From: Maritimibacter sp. REDSEA-S28_B5
GTDB taxonomy: Bacteria > Pseudomonadota > Alphaproteobacteria > Rhodobacterales > Rhodobacteraceae
NCBI GenBank assembly: GCA_001626765.1
Contig: LUOO01000046.1
Coordinates: 1-64,000, forward strand
Direction of reading: 5' to 3'
DNA length: 64,000 nucleotides
Part shown: piece after piece, positions 29,199 to 38,306 of the stretch
How the letters are laid out: the number at the start of each line of letters is the position of its first letter
Position numbering within the stretch: position 1 is the stretch's first letter
Position numbers and translations under genes: made by a program
Notes under the pieces: generated by a model
Databases searched by the model: none
What the model was told of the DNA's origin: nothing
What the model saw: the letters and a program-made list of their open reading frames with translations, nothing else

Positions 29199-29399
29199 TT
29201 ATGCCAATACCCCCCGCGACCCGGCCTCGCTATGGTCGAAGGGAGGCACAAGGCAGGGGGCGGGCGCGTCCTGACCGACACAGACGGACGGACGACAACG
29301 GCCATGGGACACAACACGGCACAGAACGCGGCACAAAACACTGGGCGTGGTCTCGCACAGGGCCTGAAACGGACAAACACCATTCGGATGGAGGGTGCC

Positions 29400-30059
29400 T
29401 TGGACTCCGCACTTATCATCGACGACCACCCGCTCTTTTGCGACGCCCTGTCCATGACGCTGCGCGCGACCATCGGAATCGCCAATGTCGAAACGCGTGG
29501 CACGCTGGAAGAGGGGCTTGCCTTCCTGACCGAGGCGGGGCCGACGGATGTGATCCTGCTCGATCTCAACCTGCCCGACGTGAACGGGCTCGACGGTCTC
29601 GTGCGGCTGATCAAGGCCTGCCCGGAGACGCCCGTGGTGATCGTGTCCTCGGTATCCGAACCGCGCGTAGTGCGTTCGGCCATCCGGATCGGGGCCGCCG
29701 GGTTCCTGCCCAAACATTCGCCGCGCGACACGTTCCAGAAAGCCTTCGACCAGATCCAGCGGGGCGAGGTCTATGTCCCCGAGGACGCGATGAACGACGG
29801 CGACCCGAATGCGCCGTTGTCGGCGCGCGAGGATGCACTCGTGCGGATCAGCCACTTGACCCGCCAGCAGGCCCGAATTCTGCAGCTCATCTGCGAGGGG
29901 CAGATGAACAAACAGATCGCCTATGAGTTGTCGATTGCCGAAACCACGGTCAAGGCGCATGTCACGGCGATCATGCGCAAGCTCGGGGTTCAAAGCCGCA
30001 CGCAGGCCGTGCTCATCGCCCAAGAAGCCAACTTCAACACGCTCTTGCCAGACGCCTGA
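29400..30059 (+). CDS. LuxR-family response regulator (REC-HTH)
   Basis: About 219 residues. The receiver domain has acidic pocket IIDDHPLF and phosphoacceptor Asp in ILLDLNLPDVNG, with the conserved Lys in FLPKHSP. The LuxR HTH reads LTRQQARILQLICEGQMNKQIAYELSIAETTVKAH in overlapping blocks. TTG at 29400 is chosen because GGAGGG sits 4 bases upstream; an ATG at 29388 lacks a site. It heads the regulator-FIST-kinase group next to the PQQ alcohol oxidation genes, resembling the Erc/Erb regulators of Pseudomonas ethanol oxidation. It is the likely activator of this island. Confidence 0.92.
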   Translation: MDSALIIDDHPLFCDALSMTLRATIGIANVETRGTLEEGLAFLTEAGPTDVILLDLNLPDVNGLDGLVRLIKACPETPVVIVSSVSEPRVVRSAIRIGAAGFLPKHSPRDTFQKAFDQIQRGEVYVPEDAMNDGDPNAPLSAREDALVRISHLTRQQARILQLICEGQMNKQIAYELSIAETTVKAHVTAIMRKLGVQSRTQAVLIAQEANFNTLLPDA

Positions 30060-30100
30060 CGACGGGCCACGCTGACGGCAGGGCAGGAGGAGGCCCTGAC

Positions 30101-31381
30101 ATGGCAGCCAACAAGTCATCCGCAGGCACCGTGCCCGCGCCCGCCGGGGTTCGGCCGCAGACGGTTGACAAGCCAACCGGCCAGACAGCCGGAACGCCGC
30201 TCGTCACGCCTCCAGCGTCCGGACTTGGCAAGGCGCTGGGCCGCACGCCCTTTGTCCGCTCGGCCGAGGCGGAGGCGAGCGATCCCGGCGCGATCCGCAA
30301 GATCGCCAAGGCGCTGGGGCCGGGGCCGTTCTCGACCGTGCTCCTGTTCTTTTCCTATGCCGCCAGCCGCGCTTCGCTCGCCATGCAGCTGCAAAGCGAA
30401 TTTCCCAAGGCGCGGATCATGGGCTGTTCGACGGCCGGCGAATTGTCCTCGGCCGGTTACGACGAGGGCAAGATCGTCGCGATGGGCTTTCCCGCCGAAC
30501 ATTTCGGGGTCGAGACGCTGCTCGTGCCCAATCTTCAGGCGCTCGCGCCGCAGGACCTCATGGGGGGGCTGATCCGGGCGCGCCAGAACCTCATGCGCCG
30601 CTATCCGACCTTTACCCACGAGTTTGCTTTCCTGCTCGTCGATGGCCTGTCCACCCGCGAGGACCAGTTGACCGCCGCACTTGCCTCGGGCCTTGGCTCC
30701 GTCCCGCTCTTTGGCGGCTCGGCGGGCGACGGTGACCGGTTCGAGGAGACCTTTGTCCTCAACGGTCACGAGATGACCCAGAACGCCGCCGTGCTCACGT
30801 TCTTCCGCACCGATTGTCCGGTAAAGGTGTTCTCCTACGACCATTTTCAGGCGACCGAGACGCGCATGGTCGTGACCCGTGCCGATCCCGAACGCCGGGT
30901 AGTGAAAGAGATCAACGCCGAACCCGCCGCCCGCGAATATGCGCGGCTCATCGGGATGGACCCTGCGCTGCTCGATGACCATGTCTTTGCGGCCAACCCT
31001 GTCGTCGTGCGTGTCGGCGGCAGGCACCATGTCCGTTCGATCAAATCGGTGGGCGACAACGGCGAGATGACGTTCTTTGCCGCTATCGACGAGGGCGTCG
31101 TTCTCACGCTCGCCCGCCCCGACAACATGATCGACCACCTGAGCAATGCCCTCACCGACCTGTCGATGCGGGCCGACCCGGCCATGATCCTCGCCTGCGA
31201 CTGCGTGTTCCGAAAGCTCGAGGCCGAGATGAGCCAGAAGAAGTCGGGCATCTCGGACCTTCTGGCCCGTCACAATGTGCGCGGCTTTTCCACCTACGGC
31301 GAACAGATCGGCGCGATCCATGTAAACCAGACCTTCACGGGCGTCGCGATCTACCCCCCCGGATCAGGGCCCGAACGATGA
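30101..31381 (+). CDS. FIST domain signal-transduction protein
   Basis: This 426-residue cytoplasmic sensor has FIST_N (about 85-270: TVLLFFSYAASRASLAMQ, GCSTAGELSSAGY, LLVDGLS, LFGGSAGDG) and FIST_C (about 275-410: AREYARLIGMD, NPVVVRVGGRHHVRSI, ILACDCVFRKLE). FIST proteins are thought to sense small ligands such as amino acids and act with kinases. Its stop overlaps the start of the hybrid kinase by four bases (ATGA), strong evidence that it feeds that kinase. The N-terminal 60 residues are Ala/Pro-rich and low complexity. Confidence 0.92.
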   Translation: MAANKSSAGTVPAPAGVRPQTVDKPTGQTAGTPLVTPPASGLGKALGRTPFVRSAEAEASDPGAIRKIAKALGPGPFSTVLLFFSYAASRASLAMQLQSEFPKARIMGCSTAGELSSAGYDEGKIVAMGFPAEHFGVETLLVPNLQALAPQDLMGGLIRARQNLMRRYPTFTHEFAFLLVDGLSTREDQLTAALASGLGSVPLFGGSAGDGDRFEETFVLNGHEMTQNAAVLTFFRTDCPVKVFSYDHFQATETRMVVTRADPERRVVKEINAEPAAREYARLIGMDPALLDDHVFAANPVVVRVGGRHHVRSIKSVGDNGEMTFFAAIDEGVVLTLARPDNMIDHLSNALTDLSMRADPAMILACDCVFRKLEAEMSQKKSGISDLLARHNVRGFSTYGEQIGAIHVNQTFTGVAIYPPGSGPER

Positions 31382-33624
31382 GCGACGGCTCCCTTACGGA
31401 AGGCCGGGGTCCCCTGCGGTCCGAGGCGCTGCTCAACCCCTCCGACAGCGAGGAACGGACGCGGGAAAAACTGCTGACCATCGTCGATGTTCTGATGAAA
31501 CAGGTCGAGCAACGGAACGCGGAACATGGCGCGGCTTACGCCCAGTTCCAGCGCGCGGCACTTCTCGAGGAAGAGGTGCGCCAGAGGACCATGGACCTCG
31601 AACACACGCTCGACCTTCTGTCTGTCTCGAACGCCCGGCTGGCCGATGCCAACCGCGATCTGGGCACCGCGCGGCGTAACCTCGCCAATGCCATCGAAAC
31701 GATTCAAGAGGGCTTTGCCCTTTTCGACAAGGACGACATCCTCGTCATGTACAACTCGCGCTTCGCGAGCTTTTTCCCCGACATCCGCGCGCAATTGCGC
31801 GAGGGGCTGTCCTTCACCGAATACGTCGAAATGGTCAGCCAGTCGGCCTTTCTCGACCTGACCGACAAGGACAATTCCGAGGCCTGGGCGCGGCGTCGCC
31901 GGTCGCGCCACCGCGACCGCCATGTCGTGTTCAACATCCACGTCATGGGCGACCGCTGGATGCAGATTTCCGAGCACCGCACCCCCGACGACGGCACCGT
32001 GATCCTGCAAACCGACGTGACCGACATCGTGATGTCCGAACGCGAGGCGCGGGGGCGGATGCTCGACGATCAGGCCCGGATGATCCGCGCGACGCTCGAA
32101 CATATCACCGTGGGCGTCTGCATTTTCAACCGCGACAACAAGCTCGTGGGGTTCAACCAGCGGCTCGGCTACCTGCTTGGCTTGTCCATGACGCACCTGC
32201 GCATCGGGCGCGATTTCGACGCGATGTATCAGAGCCTCGCCGAGGACATGACCGCCGTGTCGGGTGCTGTCGGGCCGGATATCCGAAGCTGGGCACAGGG
32301 CGAGACGCCGCGCCTGCCGATCCGCTTCGAGGTGACGCAACGCGACCGCAGGGTGCTGGTGGTCTCTGCCGAGGACCTTCCGGACGGCGGTTTCGTGATG
32401 TCGGTCGCGGATGTGACCGCCGAGCGGCGCACGATGGAGGAAATCACCAAGGCGAACGAAAGCCTCGAGGCACGGGTGAAACAGCGCACCCTCGATCTGG
32501 AAGACGCACTGGGCAAGGCGGAACGCGCCAATGCCGCACGCTCGCGTTTCGTCGCCGCGGCCAGTCACGACCTGCTCCAGCCGCTCTCCGCAGCGAAACT
32601 CTTCGTGGCCAGCGCAGAGGATGACGCGGCCTCTGACGGGGCGAAGCTCGTGCTGCAAAAAGCGCAGAATGCGCTCGCCAGTGTCGAGAACATCCTTTCC
32701 GCGCTTCTGGACATCTCGAAGCTTGAGGCGGGGCATTCAAACCTGTCGATCCTGCCCATTCCGCTCGCACCCATGATGCGCCAGCTCCGCGACGAATACG
32801 CGCCCTCGGCTGCTGCCAAGGGGATCGACCTGCGCGTGCTGCCCTCGACGCAGGTGGTGGAAAGCGACCCGACCTACCTGCGCCGCATCCTGCAGAACCT
32901 CATGTCGAATGCCATCCGCTATACCGAAACGGGCCGCGTTGTCGTGGGGGCGCGGCGCAAGCCCAACGACCGCACGCGGCTCGAGGTCTGGGACACTGGC
33001 CCCGGTATTCCCGAGGGCGAACAACAGCGCATCTTTCAGGAGTTCCACCGTCTGGGCGTGTCGGCTTCGGCCAGCGCCGGCATGGGGCTGGGCCTGGCCA
33101 TCGTGGACCGCGCCTGCGCCCAGCTTGGCCACCCGATCCACCTGTCCTCGACCGTGGGGCGCGGCACCTGTTTCGGGATCGACCTGCCCGTGTCGCGGGG
33201 CTGGGGCGCAGCCACGGCGGGCATCACGCTGGGGCGCAACGACACTCCCACCGGACCCGAGCTGGGGGCGGTCGCGCTCTTGATCGAGAACGACGCAGAA
33301 CTGCGCCGCGCCATGACGGGACTGCTCGAGAAATGGGGCGTCGACGTGATCGACGTGGAAACGGGGGAAGAGGCGGTGGACCTGCTCGCCGATCTCGACA
33401 TGGTGCCCGACGTGCTGCTCGTCGATTACCAGTTGGGCGAGGGGATGGACGGTCTCGCCACAATCGCCAAGCTGCGCGAGGTCTATGGCCGCATCCCGGT
33501 GCGCCTCGTGACCGCCAACCGGACCCGCGAGGTGGAAGAGGCGGCGCGCCGTGCGGACGTCGGCGTGCTCTACAAGCCCATCGCGCCGCGCGATCTGGAA
33601 AGGTTCGTCTCCGATCCCGACTGA
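31378..33624 (+). CDS. PAS-containing hybrid sensor histidine kinase
   Basis: This 748-residue soluble kinase has an N-terminal coiled coil (about 25-100), two PAS-like domains (about 101-220 and 232-350), a second coiled linker, HisKA with the phospho-His at 397 (AAASHDLLQPLS), HATPase (LQNLMSNAIRYT, DTGPGIPEG, GMGLGLAIV) and a C-terminal receiver with Asp in LLVDYQLGEGMDG. The layout matches the NahK/ErcS' group. There are no membrane spans, so the signal is cytoplasmic and probably comes from the FIST partner. Its last 55 bases overlap the converging ABC permease gene. Confidence 0.92.
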   Translation: MSDGSLTEGRGPLRSEALLNPSDSEERTREKLLTIVDVLMKQVEQRNAEHGAAYAQFQRAALLEEEVRQRTMDLEHTLDLLSVSNARLADANRDLGTARRNLANAIETIQEGFALFDKDDILVMYNSRFASFFPDIRAQLREGLSFTEYVEMVSQSAFLDLTDKDNSEAWARRRRSRHRDRHVVFNIHVMGDRWMQISEHRTPDDGTVILQTDVTDIVMSEREARGRMLDDQARMIRATLEHITVGVCIFNRDNKLVGFNQRLGYLLGLSMTHLRIGRDFDAMYQSLAEDMTAVSGAVGPDIRSWAQGETPRLPIRFEVTQRDRRVLVVSAEDLPDGGFVMSVADVTAERRTMEEITKANESLEARVKQRTLDLEDALGKAERANAARSRFVAAASHDLLQPLSAAKLFVASAEDDAASDGAKLVLQKAQNALASVENILSALLDISKLEAGHSNLSILPIPLAPMMRQLRDEYAPSAAAKGIDLRVLPSTQVVESDPTYLRRILQNLMSNAIRYTETGRVVVGARRKPNDRTRLEVWDTGPGIPEGEQQRIFQEFHRLGVSASASAGMGLGLAIVDRACAQLGHPIHLSSTVGRGTCFGIDLPVSRGWGAATAGITLGRNDTPTGPELGAVALLIENDAELRRAMTGLLEKWGVDVIDVETGEEAVDLLADLDMVPDVLLVDYQLGEGMDGLATIAKLREVYGRIPVRLVTANRTREVEEAARRADVGVLYKPIAPRDLERFVSDPD

Positions 33625-34376
33625 GGGTCCTGTCCACGCCAGCGGTTCGCGCCCCGTTCCCAGCGTTGAATGATCCCGTATTCCACCGCGAGCATGACGC
33701 CCACGAAGGTCAGCGCATAGGCCAGCACATGGGCGGTCTGGAAGTTCTGGAAATGCAGGTGGATCTTGAACCCGACGCCCGAGGAGCGGCCCAGAAATTC
33801 CACCACCAGCACGATCTTCCAGATCATGGCGAGGCCATTGCGCGCGGCCACGGCAAAGAAGGGTGCGAGCTGGGGCAGGACCACATGGCGCATCCGTGCA
33901 GTGAAGGGCATGCGAAACACCCGCGCCATCCCGTCAAGCTCCGGATCGTTCGCCCGGGTGCCGTCACGCAGGGTCACGATGACCTGCGCCATCTTGTTGA
34001 GCGTCACGGCGGCGATCGCGGCGGTTTCGTTCAAGCCGATCCAGAGATAGCACAGCACGATCACCACGAGGGCAGGCAGGTTCAGAAAGACCGTGACCCA
34101 AGGCCCGAAAAACCGGTCGAGCGAGGGCATCCGGCCAAGCGCAATGCCGACTACCGATCCCAGCGACATCGCAAGGCCAAAGGCAATCGCCACCCGCCAG
34201 AGCGTGGCGCCCACGTGCCGCCAAAGCTCGCCGTTTAGGGCGAGCGCCCACCAGACGCGCGCGGTCTCGCCGGGCGAGGGCAGCACCATCGGATCGGCCG
34301 ACAGCCGCGCCGCCAGCGCCCAAAGCACCGCCAACGTCACGAGCGATAGCGCCGCGATGATCCCGTCCTGCCGCAT
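33570..34376 (-). CDS. ABC transporter permease, SsuC/TauC type
   Basis: This 268-residue inner-membrane protein has about six helices and the EAA loop region DGTRANDPELDGMARVFRMPFTAR, followed by VVLPQLAPFFAVAAR. It resembles permeases for sulfonate, nitrate and similar anions. GGAGGA precedes the ATG. No ATPase or binding protein gene is adjacent; the matching pair lies at 42.9-44.5 kb on the same strand, making this a split transporter. The stop lies inside the end of the converging kinase gene. Confidence 0.88.
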   Translation of the reverse strand: MRQDGIIAALSLVTLAVLWALAARLSADPMVLPSPGETARVWWALALNGELWRHVGATLWRVAIAFGLAMSLGSVVGIALGRMPSLDRFFGPWVTVFLNLPALVVIVLCYLWIGLNETAAIAAVTLNKMAQVIVTLRDGTRANDPELDGMARVFRMPFTARMRHVVLPQLAPFFAVAARNGLAMIWKIVLVVEFLGRSSGVGFKIHLHFQNFQTAHVLAYALTFVGVMLAVEYGIIQRWERGANRWRGQDPQSGSETNLSRSRGAMGL

Positions 34377-34409
34377 GATCTCCTCCGGCCCCCAGACTAG
34401 CGGCGCGGG

Positions 34410-34468
34410 GGTCCGATATGGCGCTGGACTTTGGTCGTATGGGCGGCGCCAGGGCGCGGGAGTAGCGT
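34410..34468 (+). promoter_or_regulatory. Predicted promoter of the NosR-like gene, paired GGTC boxes
   Basis: GGTC elements begin at 34410 (GGTCCGATATGG) and 34433 (GGTCGTATGG), 23 bases apart. TAGCGT at 34463-34468 is a possible -10. Transcription would then start close to the ATG at 34475. The same box and spacing recur at other promoters in the island. Confidence 0.5.
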
Positions 34469-34474
34469 CGCCCC

Positions 34475-36538
34475 ATGTGGAGGATCATCGTCGGTTTCTG
34501 TCTCTTGGCGGCCTGTTTGGCCGTGTCGCCCGCGCGTGCCGCCGACTGGCCGCCCGCCGACCGGGCGACGATCGAGGCGCTTATCGTGCCGCCCTACGCG
34601 CTGGGCGAGGCGATGGAGGAGCCGGGGGTCTATCACCTCTTGAACTCGGGCGGGGCCGAGATCGGCTATGCCTTTGAAACCGGGCCGCTCGCCCCGCTGC
34701 CGGGCTTTTCCGGCAAGCCCATCGACATTGTGGTGCTGCTGACGCTCGATGGAACGATCATTGACGTGCGGCTCATCTCGCAGAACGAACCCGTGTTCGT
34801 CTCGGGTCTTGGCGAGGCACCCTTCCGGGAGTTTCTGGCGCAGTATCCGGGGCTGTCGATCACCCAGCCGCTCGTGGTCGGCGTGCCCTACGGCAAGGGG
34901 GCATCGGGGTCGGACCTCGTCTATCTCGACGGGGTGACCAAGGCGACAGCCTCGGTCCGCATTGCCCATGAATCGATCCTCGCTGCCGCCCTTCAGGTGG
35001 TGCGCGACAAGATGGGCGGCATGGCTGGCGGTGCGCCCTCGCGGCCCGACATGACGCTGGAGGAAACCCTGACGTGGGACGACCTCGTGGACGAGGGCAT
35101 CGCCCGGCGGCTCACCGTCACGAATGCCGAAGTCGACGCGGCTTTTTCTGGCACCGTCTGGGCCGACGACGACCCGGAGGCCGAGGCCGATCCCGCGGGA
35201 CTGTTCCTTGACCTCTGGCTCGTGGACATCGGCGCGCCCGCAGTGCAGAGGGCGATTCTCCAGCCCGAGACGGTGGAGGAACTGGCGGGGCAATACGCGG
35301 TCAGCCCCGATGACGAACCGCTTCTCGTCATGGATGCGGGGCGTCATGGCCTCGTCTCGCCTGATTTCGTGCGCAACACAGCGCCCGACCGCCTGTCCGC
35401 CGAGCAAGGCGGTTTCCCGGTCGCGCTGCGCGATGCCGACATGTTTCCGAGCTTTCTGGACAGCGTGCCCGACCACGAGACAGCGATGATCCTGCGCGCC
35501 GACCGGCGGCTGGGGTTCGACCCGATCACGGAGTGGACCTTGAAAGTTCAGGCGGTGCGCGAGCACGGCATGTTCCAGCCCGAGGTGGGTGACGCCCATT
35601 TCAATCTGGAGTACGTGGCCCCCGCCCGGTTCTATGTGACGCCCGAGGTGGTGAAACCGCGACCGGCGTGGCTCGAGGCCATCGTGAACCGTCAGACCGA
35701 CCTCGCGATCCTTTCGGTGTTCCTCGTCGGGCTGCTCGTCGCCGTGGGGCCGGGGATGCACTGGCTCGCCGCACGCCGACACTACACGGCCATCCGGCTG
35801 GGCATCCTCGCTGTGGTCGTGGGCTTTGTCGGCTACTGGGGGCAGGGGCAACTGTCCATCGTCACGGTTCTTGCGGTGCTCCGGGCCGCGGTGGGCGACG
35901 GGTCCTTTGCCGTGCTCCTCTACGATCCCTTTTCGCTTCTCATCTGGGCGGTCACGATCCCTGGTTTCGTGCTCTGGGGCAGGGGGCTTTTCTGCGGCTG
36001 GCTCTGTCCCTTTGGTGCGATGCAGGAATTTGCGCATCATCTGGGCCCGCAGATCGAGCCCGGACCGCGTCTCGATGCCTGGCTCAAGCGGTTCAAATAC
36101 GTGGCCCTCGCCGTGCTCATCGCGGTCGCCTTCATCCTCCCCGACCGGGCCGAGAAGGCCGCCGAGATCGAACCCTTCAAGACCGCGATCACGGTGGGGT
36201 TCCAGCGCGAATGGTTCTACGGCGCTTATGCGTTTGGGTGGCTGGTCCTCGGCACCGTGTTCTTCAAGGGCTTTTGCCGCTACGTCTGCCCGCTGGGCGC
36301 ATTCATGGCGATCGGAGGACTCTTGCGCGGGCGCAAATGGATCGACCGCCGAGCAGAATGTGGGTCACCCTGTCAGCTCTGTCGGGTCAAATGCCAATAC
36401 GGCGCGATCAAGAAGACCGGCGAAATCCAGTATGACGAGTGTTTCCAATGCCTCGACTGCGTGACGATCTACGACGACCCGAAGAAATGCGTGCCCCTGA
36501 TCATCGAGGAAAAACGCGGGCGGAGGCAGGCAGCATGA
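34475..36538 (+). CDS. NosR/NirI-like membrane flavo-iron-sulfur protein
   Basis: This 687-residue protein has a signal peptide (about 1-22), a periplasmic FMN-binding domain with flavinylation-type motif DGVTKAT (Thr158 expected acceptor), a periplasmic middle region, then about six membrane helices (from ~420). Cytoplasmic cysteine motifs are CGWLCPFGA, CRYVCPLGA, CGSPCQLCRVKCQYG and CFQCLDC. NosR-type proteins pass electrons across the membrane. The neighbouring apbE, overlapping by four bases, would attach the FMN. In a PQQ island, electron exchange with the quinoprotein chain is inferred. No ribosome-binding site is visible before the ATG. Confidence 0.88.
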   Translation: MWRIIVGFCLLAACLAVSPARAADWPPADRATIEALIVPPYALGEAMEEPGVYHLLNSGGAEIGYAFETGPLAPLPGFSGKPIDIVVLLTLDGTIIDVRLISQNEPVFVSGLGEAPFREFLAQYPGLSITQPLVVGVPYGKGASGSDLVYLDGVTKATASVRIAHESILAAALQVVRDKMGGMAGGAPSRPDMTLEETLTWDDLVDEGIARRLTVTNAEVDAAFSGTVWADDDPEAEADPAGLFLDLWLVDIGAPAVQRAILQPETVEELAGQYAVSPDDEPLLVMDAGRHGLVSPDFVRNTAPDRLSAEQGGFPVALRDADMFPSFLDSVPDHETAMILRADRRLGFDPITEWTLKVQAVREHGMFQPEVGDAHFNLEYVAPARFYVTPEVVKPRPAWLEAIVNRQTDLAILSVFLVGLLVAVGPGMHWLAARRHYTAIRLGILAVVVGFVGYWGQGQLSIVTVLAVLRAAVGDGSFAVLLYDPFSLLIWAVTIPGFVLWGRGLFCGWLCPFGAMQEFAHHLGPQIEPGPRLDAWLKRFKYVALAVLIAVAFILPDRAEKAAEIEPFKTAITVGFQREWFYGAYAFGWLVLGTVFFKGFCRYVCPLGAFMAIGGLLRGRKWIDRRAECGSPCQLCRVKCQYGAIKKTGEIQYDECFQCLDCVTIYDDPKKCVPLIIEEKRGRRQAA

Positions 36539-37401
36539 TCACGCGGCGCCGGTTCCTTGCCGTGAGCGCCGCCGCGCTGCTCCCCCGTCCGGCGCGAGCC
36601 TCGACCGAGTGGCGGGGGCGTGCCTTCGGTTCTGACGTTTCCCTGTCGCTTACCGGTCCACGCGGACAGGTCGAGAGGGATTTGGCCGACCTCCTGACCC
36701 GGATGCGCGACATCGAGGCGGCCTTTACGCTCTATGTTCCAGGCGGCCCCATGGCCCGGCTCAATGCGACCGGGGAGGGGCGGCTAACAGACGACCTGGA
36801 ACGTATACTTACTACGTGCTTCGCGGTCCATGCCGCCACTGGGGGATTGTTCGACCCGACGATCCAAAGTCTGTGGCTGGCGCTTGCCGAGAATCGCGTT
36901 CCAGATCCGGCACTTGTCGATCTGGAGCGGCTGCGTGTCGCTGACGGGGCCCTGTATCTCGCTCCGGGTCAGGCGCTGTCCTTCAACGGGATCGCTCAGG
37001 GCTACGCCGCGCAGGAACTGCGCGGGATGCTTGCCCTGCGTGGCTACCGCGACGCACGTGTCGACATGGGCGAAACCGCGACACTTGGCGGTCCCTTCCG
37101 CCTCGGCGTCGAGGACCCGGCGGCAGGACGGATCGCGCAGGTGACCCTCGACGGGGACTGCGCCGCCACATCCTCGCCGGCCGCGATGCAGATCGGAGGC
37201 CGGGCGCATATCCTGCACCCCAGGGGAGGCGCGCCGCTCTGGTCGACGGTGACGGTCATTGGCCCCGACGCCACCGTAGCCGACGCCGCGTCGACCGCCT
37301 TCTGCCTGATGCCGCTGGTCCAAATGGAAAAGGCCGCGCAGACGCTCGGCCTTTCCCGTGTTCTCGTCGTCGATCAGGACAGGAACCTGATCAGCCTGTG
37401 A
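36535..37401 (+). CDS. apbE: FAD:protein FMN transferase
   Basis: This 288-residue ApbE-family protein has a twin-arginine type leader (RRRFLAVSAAALLPRPARA), so it is probably exported. It shows FGSDVSLSLTG, SFNGIAQGYAAQEL, DMGETATLGGPFRLGVEDP, AATSSPAAMQIGGRAHILHP and the metal-binding TVADAASTAFCLMPL. It covalently attaches FMN to a Thr in partner proteins. The start overlaps the NosR-like gene, so that protein is the probable substrate. Confidence 0.92.
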   Translation: MITRRRFLAVSAAALLPRPARASTEWRGRAFGSDVSLSLTGPRGQVERDLADLLTRMRDIEAAFTLYVPGGPMARLNATGEGRLTDDLERILTTCFAVHAATGGLFDPTIQSLWLALAENRVPDPALVDLERLRVADGALYLAPGQALSFNGIAQGYAAQELRGMLALRGYRDARVDMGETATLGGPFRLGVEDPAAGRIAQVTLDGDCAATSSPAAMQIGGRAHILHPRGGAPLWSTVTVIGPDATVADAASTAFCLMPLVQMEKAAQTLGLSRVLVVDQDRNLISL

Positions 37402-37402
37402 C

Positions 37403-38296
37403 CTACCGTTCCGGCGGCAAAAAGGTCAGGCCCCGTTCGGCAAAGATCGCTTCGATCCGCCCGTCGGCCAGCGCCTTTTCGATCGCGTAGTCCACGGCAT
37501 AGCCGAGATCGCGGTGCTGGAAATTGACGGCGACGCCTACTGTCCAGCGCGACCGCACAAGCCCGGGGTAGGGTGGCACATGCAGGCCGAGATCCTCGGT
37601 CATCCCGGCCTCGAGCACCGCGCGCGGCGCCATGGCGGCCATGACCTCGCCGCGCACCAGTTCGTCCATCGCCGCCTCGGATGTCGCAAAGCGATGCACA
37701 CCGGCCACTGGCGCGCCGCGCCCGAGCGAGGACAGATAGAAATCCGAGATCGAGTCGTTCTCGACCGCCACCGTGTCGAAGCGGAAATAGGCGGGCGTCG
37801 GGCCCTCGTCGGGATAGTCGGCCAGCGAATAGGCGATGGCGAGTTCCTCGGCCGCATATTGACCGGTAAAGACCGCCTGCTCGATCCGGCAGGTCAGATC
37901 GCTGTCATAGGGCACGTGCATCATCACGTCCGACACCCGACCGCCGACAACCGCGCCCTTCCAGACATAGTTCAGAAGGTCGGCGTCGAGGTTCTCGCCG
38001 GCCTGCACCAGCCTGAAACGCGGCTCGACCCCGATGTCCTCGGCGATCAGGCGCGCGATCTCGACATCGACGCCGACGACCTTGCCGTCCTGCTCGTAAG
38101 ACCAGGGCGCGAAGTCGTCGTAGAGGGCAAACTCCATCCAGCCTTCGTCGACGATGGTGTCGAACTCGCGCCCGATGTCCTGCGCGAATGTGTTCTGGGG
38201 CCGGGCTTGCGGAACGTGGTCCTCGCAACGCGCCAAGGCCGGCCCTGCGATTGCAAGACCGGCCAGAAGCCCCGCCAGAGCGGAATAATATGTCAT
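37403..38296 (-). CDS. XoxJ/MxaJ-like quinoprotein-associated periplasmic binding protein
   Basis: This 297-residue protein has a signal peptide (MTYYSALAGLLAGLAIAGPALA) and a type II periplasmic binding fold: MEFALYDDFAPWSYEQDGKV, GVDVEIARLIAEDIG, GGRVSDVMMHVPYD. Such proteins are encoded beside PQQ dehydrogenases and are thought to help activate or interact with the quinoprotein rather than transport a solute. It is ten bases downstream of the cytochrome c gene on the same strand, and convergent with apbE (one base between stops). Confidence 0.87.
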   Translation of the reverse strand: MTYYSALAGLLAGLAIAGPALARCEDHVPQARPQNTFAQDIGREFDTIVDEGWMEFALYDDFAPWSYEQDGKVVGVDVEIARLIAEDIGVEPRFRLVQAGENLDADLLNYVWKGAVVGGRVSDVMMHVPYDSDLTCRIEQAVFTGQYAAEELAIAYSLADYPDEGPTPAYFRFDTVAVENDSISDFYLSSLGRGAPVAGVHRFATSEAAMDELVRGEVMAAMAPRAVLEAGMTEDLGLHVPPYPGLVRSRWTVGVAVNFQHRDLGYAVDYAIEKALADGRIEAIFAERGLTFLPPER

Positions 38297-38306
38297 GGCA
38301 TCCCCG

